Source of the DNA: Isoetes taiwanensis
Taxonomy: Eukaryota > Streptophyta > Lycopodiopsida > Isoetales > Isoetaceae
DNA length: 64,000 nt
NCBI GenBank assembly: GCA_021234155.1
Contig: JAJEKV010000001.1
Span: forward strand, 1,053,927-1,117,926
Reading direction: 5' to 3'
Positions 21,284-33,800 of the stretch are shown here, in pieces. The notes below the pieces were generated by a model that was not told the origin of the DNA, made no database searches, and was given only the letters and a program-made list of their open reading frames with translations. The position numbers and the translations under genes were made by a program. Position 1 is the first letter of the stretch; each line of letters begins with the position of its first letter.

Positions 21284-22130
21284 GCAATTTCGCATGTAGT
21301 GCCCGAGTCGCATACACCTGTAACATGCCTTATCTCCGCTGAATCGATCTCGGCCTCTTTTGGGAATAGATCAGAGAGATTCCGAACTTCCCCGCCAACA
21401 TTATTCTGCTTTGTTCGCATGTTGAAGGTGACCGCCTTTTTCTTGGCGGGCCGTAAGAGTTCTCACTGAGAGGGCCCCTGACTTGGTGAGCGGGTTCGTG
21501 ACGGGCGCGGACGGGCGTCAGGCGAGTAAGGGCGTGACGCTGGTACCGGTTTTCGGCGGTCCTCCTCGAGGCTCAATGCCTTAGCCTCACCGGAAATCGG
21601 GATTCGGTCTATGGCCTTAACCATTCGCTTAATTGATGGGGTCAATCCTTCAATGTAACCTCCCACAGCCCTCTTTTCATTCATCCCTGTACATACAGCC
21701 AGCGCATGAATTCATCTGTAGGCCCCGAATCGACATACCCTTCGCTCTAACCTCGTAAAAGGTCTAAATTTGTCGGCATTTATGCGCACGCAGGCACATA
21801 AATGCTTACTTAAAAGCTTTAGCAAACTTTCTAAACTTGCACCGCTTCGTCTGTGATAAAGTTATTCTCGCCTTTCTACCAAATACCCAGCGCCTCGTGA
21901 AGGTTTGTGGTGGCAACCTTTCCTCAGATCCTTTCTCATTATGCCATAGGATTTCCCAAACTCTTCATTTCGGCCCAACCAGACTCGTGATTCAGTCCAG
22001 ATTTCCATCAAACCGGGCCGCTTTCCTCGCTTTTTCCATATACCGTTATGGCCAGACAACCGCCTTACCAGCATTCCTTGTCCCGGCGCTTTGGGCTGCT
22101 TCCCCGATGATACTAATTTTACTGTGAGGT
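21284..22130 (-). pseudogene. gag region with zinc knuckle (chromovirus)
   Basis: CYRCMRLGHYMRNC at 21284-21325 is a CX2CX4HX4C zinc knuckle of the nucleocapsid. Upstream on the minus strand, VGGYIEGLTPSIKRMVKAI and other capsid-like segments lie to about 22.1 kb. From 22.13 to 23.85 kb I see only short frames and no recognised domain; this is probably leader and unrelated sequence. Confidence 0.8.
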
Positions 22131-23851
22131 GGCTGATTGTGAAGATGTGGCATTATCCCTTGAGGAACTTCATGACGCTTGAACGGTGCTTCCCTCGTAT
22201 GCAGGACTTGGTTCAAAGTGGATGCCGGGTGGTGGGTTTACGGGCAAATCGGAGGTAACTCCTGGCCCATCCTCCCACGTGTTAAGCTGGCATTCAACAC
22301 ATAAGTTTGTAACTCACTAATTGCCTCTTCATCAACATAAGTTCCTGCCCGGCAGTTAGTCGACCGGCATTCAAGGTGTCCTCGCCAGCGGCATTAAGTG
22401 CACCATCTATATTGGTTATAAGAAGGTATAAGGCAATTATAGTGACATCAAGTCTCCCAAAGAAATTCATTTGTGATAGTATTTAGAGAAAGAGAATACA
22501 AAAAAACATTTTTATATTCACGATTTCAAAATTTGGGATATTTCACATAATTAAGTCCACAAAACTTTTACAATAGAAGAAAGAGAGTCGACTAGTCACC
22601 CAAACTCCCCATATCCTTCTCGCACTAGCCGGAGGTCTTTGGGCATGATGGTGACCCTCTTTGCATGTACCTACGCAGAGGTTGGCGCCGCCAAAATCTC
22701 GATGAGGTAAGCCCTGCCTCCGGCGCGAGGATTGCAAAGGCTTGGAACCTCATATCGCTTTTAAAAATCCCAAGTAATTTCCCATACAAGCCGCCGAAAA
22801 GGAGCCGACTTTAATCAATGGCTCGCTTGACTTCTGATACCTACGATCTCCCCGGCGCTACCGCGTCTCGGCCGGTATCGATGGGGCTTTCGCGCTTGAG
22901 GGTCGCCTTCAGCGGATGGGAGGGATTTCCCACCGTTGTTGGATGCTTTGCCCACCGGACGATCCGCCACGCCTCGGGTCGATGTCTTCGGGCGATGGCG
23001 CATTCTTTTTGTAATCGCATCTTGTAACCTACACCTCCCTTTAACGAGGTTGGTGTTCTTTCTTCAACGCCCCAAGGTGCCCCACTGTAGCCTTCCTATT
23101 CTTGGCCCCGCCTCCTCCACGCTTGGTCTTGTTGTCGGCCAACAGCTTGATCCACCATTCGGTTGATGTTCGTCAACGCTCTGATCCCCTTTGTTGATCA
23201 ACTTGTTAGTTTTGGTCAGCCCTTCCGCTTCCTTTACGGAGCCTCTCCTCTACTTCTTCACCCCCAACATCCGGGTGCAGGTGTGGGGAAGGTCGGCTAT
23301 GGCAGAAAACAGAGCTCTGTCCCACGGCTATGGCGAGAAGGTCGCCTTAAGAGACACGCTTTTAAAAGTAACTTAAATTTGAATTCCAACGCTCACTTTT
23401 TATTTTAAAATTTTCCTTTTTTTAAATTTAAACAAAGGCCAGAGTAAAAATACGCCACACCGTGATAGGGCGCCAAGCATTTATAATGGCCTTAACTTTT
23501 CGAAATAAACACCTCCGAGGATAGCAGCCCTTTCGATTTTTTGGCGGCCGGCCTTTTCCGCGACACCTCGAGACGGCCCCTTTAGGGTATTTGGAAGGTG
23601 CCCGATCCATTGGAGCCTTTTTTTTTTTTTTTTCATCCGAAAGCTACTTTACGTAAAGTTATGGCCCTTCCAAACCGGGGTCTTCCAAATACCTAACCTT
23701 CTTAAGAACTTACAATCTATTACACTAAACTAGCACAAACCAAACATGAGAGAGTCAAACAATCACTTCTAGCTTAAACTCTCTTAACTACCGAACTAGC
23801 GAAGTTAGGGTTTGTCAGCTGCTATGATTTCGAGTAACCAAAATCACGGGC

Positions 23852-23864
23852 TCGATACCACCGG
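23852..23864 (-). other. Primer binding site, tRNA-iMet type
   Basis: On the minus strand TGGTATCGAGCCC lies just inside the right LTR and matches the usual plant iMet primer site TGGTATCAGAGCC apart from a small gap. Confidence 0.75.
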
Positions 23865-23872
23865 ACGCCCCC

Positions 23873-24480
23873 CCAACATATACGCAAGACTCTGACGATA
23901 CATACGGGACTTTTCCCTCCCATGGCTTACCAACTCACCATGAGCGTGGCCCTCCGGCCTAACCTCGGGCCATCTATAAGAAGATGCCCAAGTGAAGGAC
24001 ACAGAGGGGTCATTCGCCCACGCTTCAATGGGGCTCCACGTCATGAAGCGCGAATACAATGTTAGCACACAAAGATAATCATATCATAATTTACCACCAC
24101 TAAGGGTGGCACATCCATCCAAGTACCAACAACAAAGAATATGCATCTAAACTTAAGAAAACACCCCAAACCCCTGGGGGGATGGACTCCACGGCTCTGG
24201 TCTCAAGAGATCAGCCAGACAAAGCATAACCTCGCGCTTATCGGCATAGAACATCGGGCTAGGGTTGTCCACTCCATCCGCCCCCCGTGCACACTTTTGC
24301 GATGAGTCTAATCATGCTATGGCATCACTATAGCCTTTCTGACACGCACTCAAGGTATCACCCTTCGAGCCTACTATAGGGTTCATGAAGCCCCGTCCCG
24401 ATGAGGCAGGTCGGGAAGCCGCCCCTTCCGTGATCACAAAGGTTCCATGGGTGGACTAGAGAACACGTACCGCATCCTCC
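23873..24480 (-). repeat. 5' LTR of the chromovirus, incomplete
   Basis: Matches the outer ~620 bases of the left LTR, starting at AACATATACG and including ATGCATCTAAAC and GGCATCACTATAGCC words. The match ends near 24480, so about two thirds of the LTR is missing. Confidence 0.85.
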
Positions 24481-24546
24481 GCCCAAACCTATTGTTCCTC
24501 AGAACCGCGCTCTCGCTCGATCGCGATGTTTCAACCGGGGAACCAA

Positions 24547-24602
24547 CCATGCTTCTATTCCAAAAGATCTAGACCCATGCTTCTATTACAAAAGATCTAG
24601 AA
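24547..24602. repeat. Two 28-base tandem repeat units
   Basis: CCATGCTTCTATTnCAAAAGATCTAGA occurs at 24547 and 24575. Confidence 0.85.
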
Positions 24603-24881
24603 CTCAGCTATACATGTAGCTACATCGGCATCTTACCGGGTGCCTCTCGAGCTCAAACATCACCGCTGGATCTAAGTCGCCAAGGGATCTCGCTTCTATT
24701 CTCGCTTTTGAGTCCGGGGATTTTACCATCCCTTATAATGCATATCTAGAAGGGGAGAATTATATCCTCACCAAATATTCTAGGGCATTTGCAAGGCCCG
24801 AGCTTGGGGAGATTGCAAGAAGACCTTGAGGCTTCGTGAGGTGAATCCTCATAATGGCATTATGGGCTGCCTTTAGAAAGC

Positions 24882-25163
24882 ATGGCTTTTGATGATTGGG
24901 CTTCTAATTTGTTAGTATCAAATAGGGTTTCTACTTTTGCCGAACTTGAAGAAACCGCTTTTATGAGGTGTAGTCTCTTATTCCCCAGCCTATTTCTCGT
25001 AGAATTATTCGGTCATACTCAAGTATCGCTGGATCAAGGATTCTTTCAACAAGAGATATCTGAGGGTTCGATCTTGGGTGTACCCAAAATCTTAGTTTAT
25101 CGTAAGCTTGGTCCAAAAAATTCCAAAACATTAGCTTTTTATGATTATATCGATATAATCTAG
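24882..25163 (+). CDS. Unassigned 93-codon ORF
   Basis: An ATG-initiated frame encoding MAFDDWASNLL, VSTFAELEETAFMRC and LVYRKLGPKNSKTLAFYDY. The first part recalls gag-like capsid sequence of retroelements (WxxxLxxxxxxxFxELxxxA), and similar debris (an ENYILTKYSRAF-like stretch) lies just upstream. It has no partner domains. I do not assign a function; a decayed element piece is the likeliest explanation. 25.17-26.3 kb has only short frames, among them EEAVKDPPKMEIKEAF near 25600. Confidence 0.25.
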   Translation: MAFDDWASNLLVSNRVSTFAELEETAFMRCSLLFPSLFLVELFGHTQVSLDQGFFQQEISEGSILGVPKILVYRKLGPKNSKTLAFYDYIDII

Positions 25164-25294
25164 CTTAAAGGGAATTATTCACCCACATCCCCGGATCAAG
25201 AAAAGACCAAGTGACGCAATGTGCCAAGGCAGAGCTGTGGATTATTCCCAGATTATAGATAGGTTTACTTTATACCGGGTTTAGGGCTACTTTT

Positions 25295-25371
25295 GCCAAT
25301 ACTAAGGTGAGTAATTTAATCGCCTAGCAATTGGCAATACTAAAGTGAGTAATTTAATCGCCTCATCAATT
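25295..25371. repeat. Two 38-base tandem repeat units
   Basis: GCAATACTAAxGTGAGTAAT followed by TTAATCGCCT occurs at 25295 and 25333. Confidence 0.85.
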
Positions 25372-26380
25372 AATGGGTTCTTAAGGAAATGCATAGTGTG
25401 TTTTATATGTATTTTTTTTATTGTTTTATGAAGCAATCTGTGTTTTTTTTGTAACTAGTTGTCAATCATGGATTTTTTTAGGGTTATTAATTATGTCTAT
25501 GCAGTGATTTGTTTTGACCTATATTTTTCTTTCCTTTGCTAGTAGAACACAGGAAACAATTGAATGCTTTTCTTTGATAGGTAGAACACATGAAACAATT
25601 GAATGAAGAGGCAGTAAAGGATCCTCCTAAAATGGAGATCAAAGAAGCATTTGTAATGCCATGCAATCTATGTACAGTAATACTGGTTGGTGCAGATGCT
25701 AGAACTAAGGAGGATGTATGAAACATGGAACACTTACATTGACTTCTTATTAATGTTCCAGACCCCAAGACCTAAACTCAAAGTGGAGAATGCATGAATC
25801 CACATGTTCTGAAATACTTCTTAGATTGAGTGATTAAAAATGCTACAAGTATACAAATACTATAAATTGAATGACTATATAATTTTATAATATTGATGGA
25901 TTGTTTTGAAGTACTTAATTGAATGATTATCCTGAAAAATGGAATACTGCTAAATTGAACAATTAAATAATGTTCTAGTATGGATGAAATACTACATAGC
26001 TTAATGATTATGCTGAAAAATGCAGCCACATATGTTGAGGGAGCTAAGGAAGTGGAAGGCTATGAAGCTCTCAACAAGAGGCTTACATTGTTATGCTTTA
26101 TTGTTGTATTTGCAAAGGGAAGAGTTGCAAGTGGACATGGCAATTGGTAGAGAGAACTTTTTGCAAGAGTGTTCACAACAACTCATAATCTTACTTCTGT
26201 GGTTGGTCTTTGTTTTAGCCTCATTTAATAATTTCTTGCTTGTGGAGGTTGCTTAACAACTACGGTGTATTTGTCTTGTGTCATTGTTGTCCACCAATCA
26301 GATGGATGGATGCATAGATTTTGAAACAACACCCCCTTAGGAAATACCTTGCCTTACGCTAGAATAATGTCGCTTTTTTA

Positions 26381-26482
26381 TAGAGTTTGAGATTTAGATT
26401 GTTTTTTAAGGTTTTCGCTTTTAGAGTTTGAGATTTAGATTGTTTTTTGAAGTTTTGGTTTTAGAGTTTGAGATTTAGATTG
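26381..26482. repeat. Three ~40-base tandem repeat units
   Basis: AGAGTTTGAGATTTAGATTG recurs at 26382, 26423 and 26463, separated by T-rich spacers. Confidence 0.9.
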
Positions 26483-26759
26483 TCCGGGACATTGTTATGA
26501 AGGGTAATGTTGCTATGAAGAGGGATATCTCAAAACAAGAGGAGTTTTATAAATTTAGCGATTAAAAGTGGTATTTATTCGTAGTCTCATTAGCTAATGG
26601 TGGATTCATACTTATCACCCTTTGTTAGCTAAGGGTAGGTTCACAATTATATTATATTAAAATTTAACTTTAGCACCTTATCGCTATCGTTATGATTAAA
26701 TTGTCTTGCGTTCACATATATTAAAAATTTAACATAATAGATTTGATAAAATCATCATT

Positions 26760-27130
26760 CACATATTACAAAGGGACGAGACCATTGAGCATTGTTTTTT
26801 TTGTGATCATCTTCACCAAGGCGAGATGATCACATATACAAAGGGATCTAGACCATTGAGCATTGTTTCTTTTCATGTGACATTCACAAGTCAAAAATGC
26901 TTCCGCTATTTATCCTAATACTTGTAATAAGTTGCGGCCAAGCATTTCATTTAGCATCGATGGTTGTTGTGGTCCATCCGAAGCAAAAGATTGTGTATCT
27001 TTCGTGGTTTGGATATTCCTCCTGCAGTTGTCCTTCATGATGCACAAGCTAGAATTGCTAAGGCCTACCATTGTTAGTTCTCTCATTTCTATCCTAAGGA
27101 AACATGTATTTCCATTCTCTCGCTTCTATT
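26760..27130 (+). mobile_element. LINE (L1-type) C-terminal remnant
   Basis: TIEHCFF-like coding followed by a further Cys, then SKRLCIFRGLDIPPAVVLHD and AQARIAKAY, is the zf-RVT zinc-binding tail of plant L1 reverse transcriptases (E-x-x-x-HxFFxC, then WxxWxxRNxxxF and A-x-x-x-I). The segment CCATTGAGCATTGTTT is present twice (26783 and 26854), a local tandem duplication of about 72 bases. The frame changes and stops are several. No reverse transcriptase domain lies upstream, so it is 5' truncated. Confidence 0.6.
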
Positions 27131-27345
27131 AGACTTGTCCTTATGCTTCGCAATACTTCTTCCATGCCGAAAGCAAAGAAGATTTCTTCATGCCAATTCC
27201 CATAAAGTCATGGTATCAAGTATTCTATTGTCTTGAAGTAGCAATTTGAATCGATTGTTAAAACAAGATTTTGAACTATGATTTAAGCCACTTCACCCTC
27301 CTGCAATGGAGGGCAACCCTCCGTGCGCAGCACCTTGTTTAAACT
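27110..27345. repeat. Dispersed repeat, copy 1 (copy 2 at 39.6 kb)
   Basis: CTATTAGACTT, CTTATGCTT, TATGATTTAAGCCACTTCA and GGAGGGCAACCCTCCGTGCG occur in the same order here and at 39600-39900. GGAGGGCAACCCTCC is itself palindromic. 27.35-29.0 kb has no supported gene; short frames there have no recognisable domain. Confidence 0.8.
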
Positions 27346-29019
27346 GCACAAAATAGAGCTTTTGGATTTAAACTAGTGAATTTGAAAAGGATATTTCCGG
27401 CTGAAACATGTATCAGGAGTAGGTTCAAAAATAAAAGCTAGTCCAGAATGCCGGACCTATCAACATTTTCTACATTCGTTCCAAGATTTGCTTGAAACCT
27501 ATGTTTTGTGCAGAGTATTTCCTGGTGAGGCTTGGAATGAATTTGGAAGAAAGTTTTGTAATTACCAAACCGAAGTTTTTCTAGAGGCTGTCTCCACATT
27601 TTTATGAGACTTTGCATTGGTTTTCCATGATCACCGATGCATACCGCCGCTTTAGGGTGCTTTAACCCTTCTTGAATTACAAAGCTTTAAAATTACACAG
27701 AATCGCCTCAGAAATGAACATTTAATTGCTCCCCCTACCCCTGTATTGTCCGGAGCCTTTATGGCGACCAGCCAAGCATTTTTGAAGTAATCTAGACCCT
27801 CTTGCATTGTCGTGTATCCACAATTTGCACCGTAGTTATGCTAAGAGGCCCACCTGACCGCTCTAGGAATCCACAGATTGTAATCGAAAATCCGCTGGAT
27901 TGACTACAAAATTCACCGAAAGGGCGAGGGATTCCACTTCCAGAGCTTGACTAGAAAATGCACTAATTCAAGTCCATACGCTCATTTATTTAGAAGGCTC
28001 CCCAAATTTTTTCGCACACCTATTGATTAGGCTATGATTCCAATTACGTTGCTAGAATCTTTTTCTCGGCCACCGATTCCATTTGTGGTGCTTGCCTTCT
28101 CACCGAATCAAAACATATATGCTTTAGCAGGTAATTTTCTTTGCACAAATTCAACCAAAGAATCAGCCGATTGGGTTAATAGGAGCCGGAATCGTGATTT
28201 GGCCCCTCCGCCTTAGGCTTAATCGCCCCGAATCAAGTATTTGCGTATATTTGTAAGCCGCTTTTAGGTGTTTGGAGGCGTTGATGATGAAATCTGACCG
28301 ATGGGTTTTATCTAGATGGCCTCGTGCTCAAATAGTACAACCGAGGCTCAAAGAGTACGTAAAAATCGAAAAATCGCTTTGATCCTCGTGAGGCCGATTC
28401 CGCAGAGTAAGGCAGAAGGAAGAAAGGATCTAAGCCTCAGATCCAAATTTAAAACACCCTTGCCTAATTTGCCCACGAAAAATAACCTTGTAAGATGCAC
28501 CGAGAAGGTCAAGAATTATGCTAAAGGGCAGGCTAATTTGTGAACTTCTAAACCCAATTCGGGCTGATAGATACATGGTTTTGGCCTGAGGAATCCAAGG
28601 CTTTGCTGATGAGCAAGACATTCTATAAATTAGACTAATATGCTATAAATTCGAATGGCAACGCACCTGGATATTTTGTGTTGCATTTTTCTCTCTATCC
28701 TTCCTCGGCCCACAATGATTTTCTTAGGTCTGGTAGTGTATCTGCAGAGTAAGCTCGTCGCAAGCTATGTTTTTAAGATGGCTCACAGAGATTGCTATTC
28801 AAGGTATGCCTTCGTGCCAGAAATTAATATCTGGTTCCAGCTTTGGACATTTTGGAAGTTTTTTGTTTATTTTTGCAACCAGAAAGTGGGTCAATAATTT
28901 TATATGTAAGAAGATATATACAAGTTACGCGAACGATCGTGATAGTGCATGTTCCAATTTTCGCATGTTCTTATAGTGCAAAGGGGGGCAAGTGAGTAGC
29001 AAGGTTTCTAGCATTTGAG

Positions 29020-29810
29020 TTACGATCAATCCTACGTTTCTAACATTTGAACTGAGCTTGCAAAGTTTCAAAACTTTCTATTTTAGATTGAGGTGTTGTA
29101 ACGGACCCATGGGAGACGCCGAGTAGATCCGGTGTCGCTGCCTCGGACACACACCAAGCATAAATGGGTAGAAGTGACTACTTATAACCTGCCTGTGACG
29201 GTTTTGCCCAGCTTGGTTAAGGGCATGTCTGCTTAGGAACGCTTACATTTGGTATCGTGAAAGGTGGCTTGAGTTCGAAGTCTCCATGGGGGCAAGTATG
29301 ACCCGAATACCGCTGGATGGTAGGTCATGACTTGGTCTTGACACCATGGGATGCGATGAGCCAGGATGCTCGAGGACGAGCATAATTCTAGTGGGAGAGA
29401 TTGTAACGGACCCATGGGAGATGCTCGAGTAGATCCGGGTGTCGCCTTCCCGAGACACCGCATAAAATGGGTAGAAGTAACTACTCATAAACATCTAGAC
29501 GATTTTGCCCAGCTTGGTTAAGGGCATACGCTACATGTGTTCTATTTTTGACGAGGTGCTTATCCACGAGCACCTAGAACATTCTAGAACTATCTAAAAT
29601 ATCCTATTTTGAGTTTTTGCAATTTTTCAAGAACTTTCTATTTTTAAACTGGGTGCTTATCCATGAGCATCTAGAACATTGTAGAACTATCTAGAACATC
29701 CTATTTTGAGCTTTTGCAACTTCCATAAACTTTCTATTTTTAGACTAATCTACTATTTTTGGCATTAGACTAAGGTGCCTACCCATGAGCATCGTTACAT
29801 CGGCATTTAT
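29020..29810. repeat. ~100-base repeat array, short copy
   Basis: Array units share TTTCTATTTTTAGACT, GAGGTGCTTA, CCATGAGCATCTAGAAC and a CTAGAACTATCTA segment. About three units lie at 29540-29810 and a leading piece at 29020-29096. The leading piece AGTGAGTAGCAxGGTTTCTA is also found at the start of the larger array at 45.74 kb, so the two arrays are paralogous. A TRIM-like element splits this copy. One perfect GAAnnTTCnnGAA motif is at 29577-29589. Confidence 0.85.
29097..29535 (+). mobile_element. TRIM-like miniature LTR element
   Basis: Two direct terminal repeats, 29097-29247 and 29402-29535, both start TGTAACGGACCCATGGGAGA and end TACA. Directly inside the left one is TTTGGTATCGTGA, an iMet-type primer site. 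Directly before the right one is AGTGGGAGAGA, a polypurine tract. The interior is only about 154 bases and codes for nothing, so the element would depend on proteins of a full-size relative. The flanks GGTGT and TGTGT are close to a 5-base target duplication. It looks structurally whole at its ends, with diverged repeats. Confidence 0.8.
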
Positions 29811-29819
29811 TGGCTCCCC

Positions 29820-30400
29820 GAATCGGTCAAACCGCTAAGCTGTTCGCCGCAGCGTAACCCCGAAGATTCGCCGTGTGAACTCGAGGATTCGCCCACACGA
29901 ACCCGCTAGGACGTGGCGGGCGGACGGGTATTGCCGCCCGTTCGCCGGGCGCAACCCAAACCGGGTTAAGCCGCATAAAGCGCCGGGTCGGGGGTCGAAA
30001 GGTATGGGGCGCCTTTCAGCGCGATTCGGCCTGGCGAACCCTAGATCAAATCGGGCGGGCGGGCAAGGCCGTGGTGGTGGCAAAGCAGTGGTCAGCGCCG
30101 TCAGGCCCTGATTCGCTTTTTGCTTTAACCCATATGTCAAATCGGGGCTGGCAAAGGCCAGCGCCGTGGCGGGGTCGCTGGTTCAGCGTCAGGTGCCCGT
30201 TCGCTTTGTTTAACCCATATGTGTGCATGTCAGTCAAGGTGGGGCCACCCCGCCCGACAATTTTGAAATGCCCAAGTTTTTTGAAATACGCCACCCCATT
30301 TTTGAAATACAAGGGGGTGGGGGTTGTTCACCCTACCCCCACAATTTCAACCATAGGCGCTTATGGAGCCCACATTTTGCTATCACGCATGCCCAATGAA
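29820..30400. other. GC- and CpG-rich block, no gene
   Basis: CpG-rich sequence with words such as GATTCGCC and GGCGAA recurring. TTTAACCCATATGT occurs near 30125 and 30208. Frames on both strands are open because of composition (Arg, Pro, Gly) and show no domain. Confidence 0.5.
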
Positions 30401-30559
30401 TAAGATTGAAAGAAGGGTTCGATTGAAAGAATGATTCACCTGGCGAATCCTTATAATGGTGCCTATGGGCTATTTATGCCACCAAGACATTGTATGCTCA
30501 TATCGCTTGGGAGGGCGCAGGTGCTTTGATCGAAAGGCCGGTGCTATAGCACTCCATAT

Positions 30560-30820
30560 CTCTCTCATAGCCTTTTTTTTTGCATTTATCATAGGCTATT
30601 TTTACAATAGACATTTAGAATAGGATATTTTTAGCACATGCTATTTTTTTTACCATGGGCTATTTTTTTTACCGTAGGCTACTTTTTTTGCCATAGGCAT
30701 TTTTTACCATGGGAAGTTTTTTTTACCATAGGCCAATACCACACGCTATTTCTAACCATAGTCTAATTTTTTTTTAACATAGGCAATTTTTACCGTGAGG
30801 CTATTTTTGCCATAGGCAAG
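30560..30820. repeat. Degenerate CCATAGGCTATTTTT tandem repeats
   Basis: ACCATAGGC, ACCATGGGC, ACCGTAGGC and GCCATAGGC alternate with TATTTTTTT runs, about 20-30 bases per unit, roughly ten units. Confidence 0.85.
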
Positions 30821-30839
30821 AGGTGTTCGTGTTGTGATA

Positions 30840-33800
30840 GACACTCGCTTGTCTTCCTAGTAGAGTGTCCGAAATGGCGAGGTAGACACCGCGACTCGCT
30901 GAGTCGATTTCGATGAAAATGATAGTGATTATGGCCTTCATGACACCGAGGATGACACAATGTCAGAGGAGGAAACCGGGGATGATACGGACGATGGGTG
31001 GAACCCGCCTGGCCTATCCACTTCACAAGTTACTCCCACCCAAGATCCCCAAGAACTTGTTCATGAATTGGCCGGTCTCTACCCGGACCCAGTACAATGG
31101 CTTCGTGGTGCACCTCAAAGTTGGTGGTTACGCATTCAACGAAAGTGTGTATGCGCTTGATGAGGTTGTGCCTACAAAGAACACCATGTTCCCCATCCGT
31201 CCCGGAATAAGTCCGCCGATCCCCGCGCCATTCCCGGTCCCCGAGAAGCTGAGGGCACCCGCCGAGAACCACGCCCGGCCGATGCACCGATGGGCTGCAT
31301 ATTGTCGATCTTGCAGTTGACGATGAGTCCAAAGCTGAATCCAAATGGGTTGGTTGTACCGCCAAGGCTGAAATCGCCCCACAAGTTAGTCCCTTACGCG
31401 GAGTTCGAGGCGCTTAGTTGCTAGGGGTCACCCGAGTGGAAGCACCCATCGCCCTCCCCAATCGCCACTCTTCAAAAGATTTCGTGAGGATTGGGAAGTT
31501 GGCCTATGGCGCATGGCGCCCCGCAAGAATACGTGATCGGGCGCGCATGGAAGTGTGCACGCGCAGGTGGCCGCACCATGAAGGACAAGACTTCAACCAT
31601 CGTGAAGAGACCACCATGAATGTTCTAGAGCAAAGGGTGATTGAGCTACAAACTACTCATCGTGGTCCGCTTGGTCCATGGGCATCACCGCGGCGGGCCG
31701 GAACGGGTGAGGTTGTGGATGACTATGCCCGCCACCGATGGAGACAACCACGGCGAGGGGCACCCGGGGATAGGCAATCAGACGGTCGCGACCGTAGAGG
31801 ATGCTTGTTTCGCCATGGACAAAGGAAAGTAGATGTAAATGGTGCCGCATCGAGCGGTGCACTCTAATATACGCGGCGCATTGCAACACACCGCCATGAC
31901 CCTTTCACAAATGCGCAGGATTGGTCCATGCCTCAGGCATCCCGAATCGCTTTTGGCGTCCGCACAAGAGCTTAGAAGCATTGAATGACACGTGGCCGGG
32001 CGGGGACATCGCAAAAGAGCACGGGACCGCGAAATACATATGACCGTAGCCCGCTTGAGCGAAGTCATATACCGATTCAATGGCGTCGCAGAGGATGTGT
32101 GGCAACCGCATACCGCAGAGAATACCTAAGAGCCCTAAAAATTAAGATCCCATGGAGCAAAGACATATTGTGATGCTTTCCATGTTTTGTTCAATGATGT
32201 TGTCCATACTTTTATTTCAATAAGATCACAATCGAAAATATTTTGTCATCCAATCTCACCACATTACACCCTCGTAGGGCGGCGCTTTGGGTACGGACCG
32301 GGAACGCCGAGAGCGTGGATTGACGATTGGAAAGCCTCCTGAAGGTGATTTTTCACCAGCCCGAATCCGCATGTCGCCGAGCCCTTTGACCGGCCATGGA
32401 TCCTAGTCATCCATGATGACAGATGTTGGAGGTCATTGAGATGGATGCGCCGGCGGTTGGGCCATGGATTCAACCTTCCGTAGACAAATCGGGAAGTTTC
32501 CGCCGCACGGAAAGCGCTTGTAAACCGATTGCCGGGTGTGGGGTTCCCGCCTTTTACATGCTCAAGCAAATGAGAGGCCGCCGAGGGGCACCAAATGACA
32601 TGCCCTCAAGATAGCACCGCCTTGTGTTTGAAACGGATGGGCACAATCGTGCCTAGGTCAATCACCATTGACATGGACTACCCGTGGAGAGACGGGCTAT
32701 CACTTGGAGGTCATGTCGAAGACCCACATTGTTGGGGCGACGGCGAGCGTGTATGATGAGCGCATTGATTGTATCGCTTGATGGAGAACGACACTCATGG
32801 TTCTCGACAAACGTGCTGCGTGCAATGTTCTTGCATGTTGGTTCCATAAACGCGGCATGGCAAAAATACTTGCCGCCACGCCGGGCCGGGAGGTGTCAAG
32901 AGGGACGGGCTCACGGGCCGTCGGGTTGATGACTTAAATCAACCCCTGCCGCATTCAACAAAGCAGCTTGGCACAATTTCAACTTCTACGCAGAAAACCA
33001 CATCATACAAGGGTGAGTGCACAACGACGCTTAGCTCATACATGTAGACGCAGGGCAAACATCCCGGACCACGGGCGATGTAGGTACTTGAATCACAATT
33101 GGCTGAATGGGGCAACGGGGATGGTAAATGGCAACGACACAAACGGATGTTCAACCATGCGATGTGGATAGGACAAACTACGCGGAAGCCGCGACCGAAA
33201 GTTCTCAAGACCCAAACCCCTCGCAGCGGTAAGGTCAATATAAGGATGTACACGCCAGTGTCCCATCTTATAGGCTTTTCTGACGGACCTTGCCTCGCCG
33301 AGGCACAATCTTAACTCGGTGCGAAGAAAGATGAAGTCTTGGTAAGTCCGCTTTGGGTCCTACTCTTTTCGTATTTTCTCAGTCCCATTAAGGATGCTCG
33401 CCCCTATCGCCGATTTTCACCGATGTTTTTCTCGTCTTTTTCTACTAATTTTGATCGAAAGTATGGACGCTATAGCACACGCTCATATCCGGAGACATGC
33501 GGGTGCTCACTCGCTTATCCGGCCCTTGACGATAACTCCAACGCCATTCGCCAAGATGCTAACACGCCGCCGAGCTATCTATGGCAAGTCACCAACAGAG
33601 GATTTGAGATACACTCGGCAAAGACATGAGAATGCGATATCGCGGATTGTTCATGCCCCCATGCCGTGTGCAAACATCTCATAGCTGAGACTACGCCCTA
33701 GCAAAGAGCCCACCCCGCTTGTTCAATGAGCTATTCCCGAACCGACAATTTATTCCGCTTCTTTGTTCCAAGATCGCCCGCCTCCGCCGAACGACGCCCA

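Larger units (their letters stand above)
15520..24480 (-). mobile_element. Broken Ty3 chromovirus (LTR retrotransposon)
   Basis: One minus-strand element: an LTR at the left (about 15520-17401), an interior with gag, protease, reverse transcriptase, RNase H, integrase and chromodomain in the order expected of Ty3 elements (Metaviridae, chromovirus branch), a primer binding site near 23858, and only the proximal part of the other LTR at the right. It carries many breaks in all its frames and one incomplete LTR, so it is a fossil. The shared LTR portion is still close in sequence, with stretches nearly identical and others differing by short gaps, so the insertion is of moderate rather than great age. 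Confidence 0.9.

Noticed and set aside
29835-30403. Frames of about 80-110 codons on both strands
   Set aside because: CpG-rich composition removes stops; the peptides are Arg/Pro/Gly-rich with no motif.
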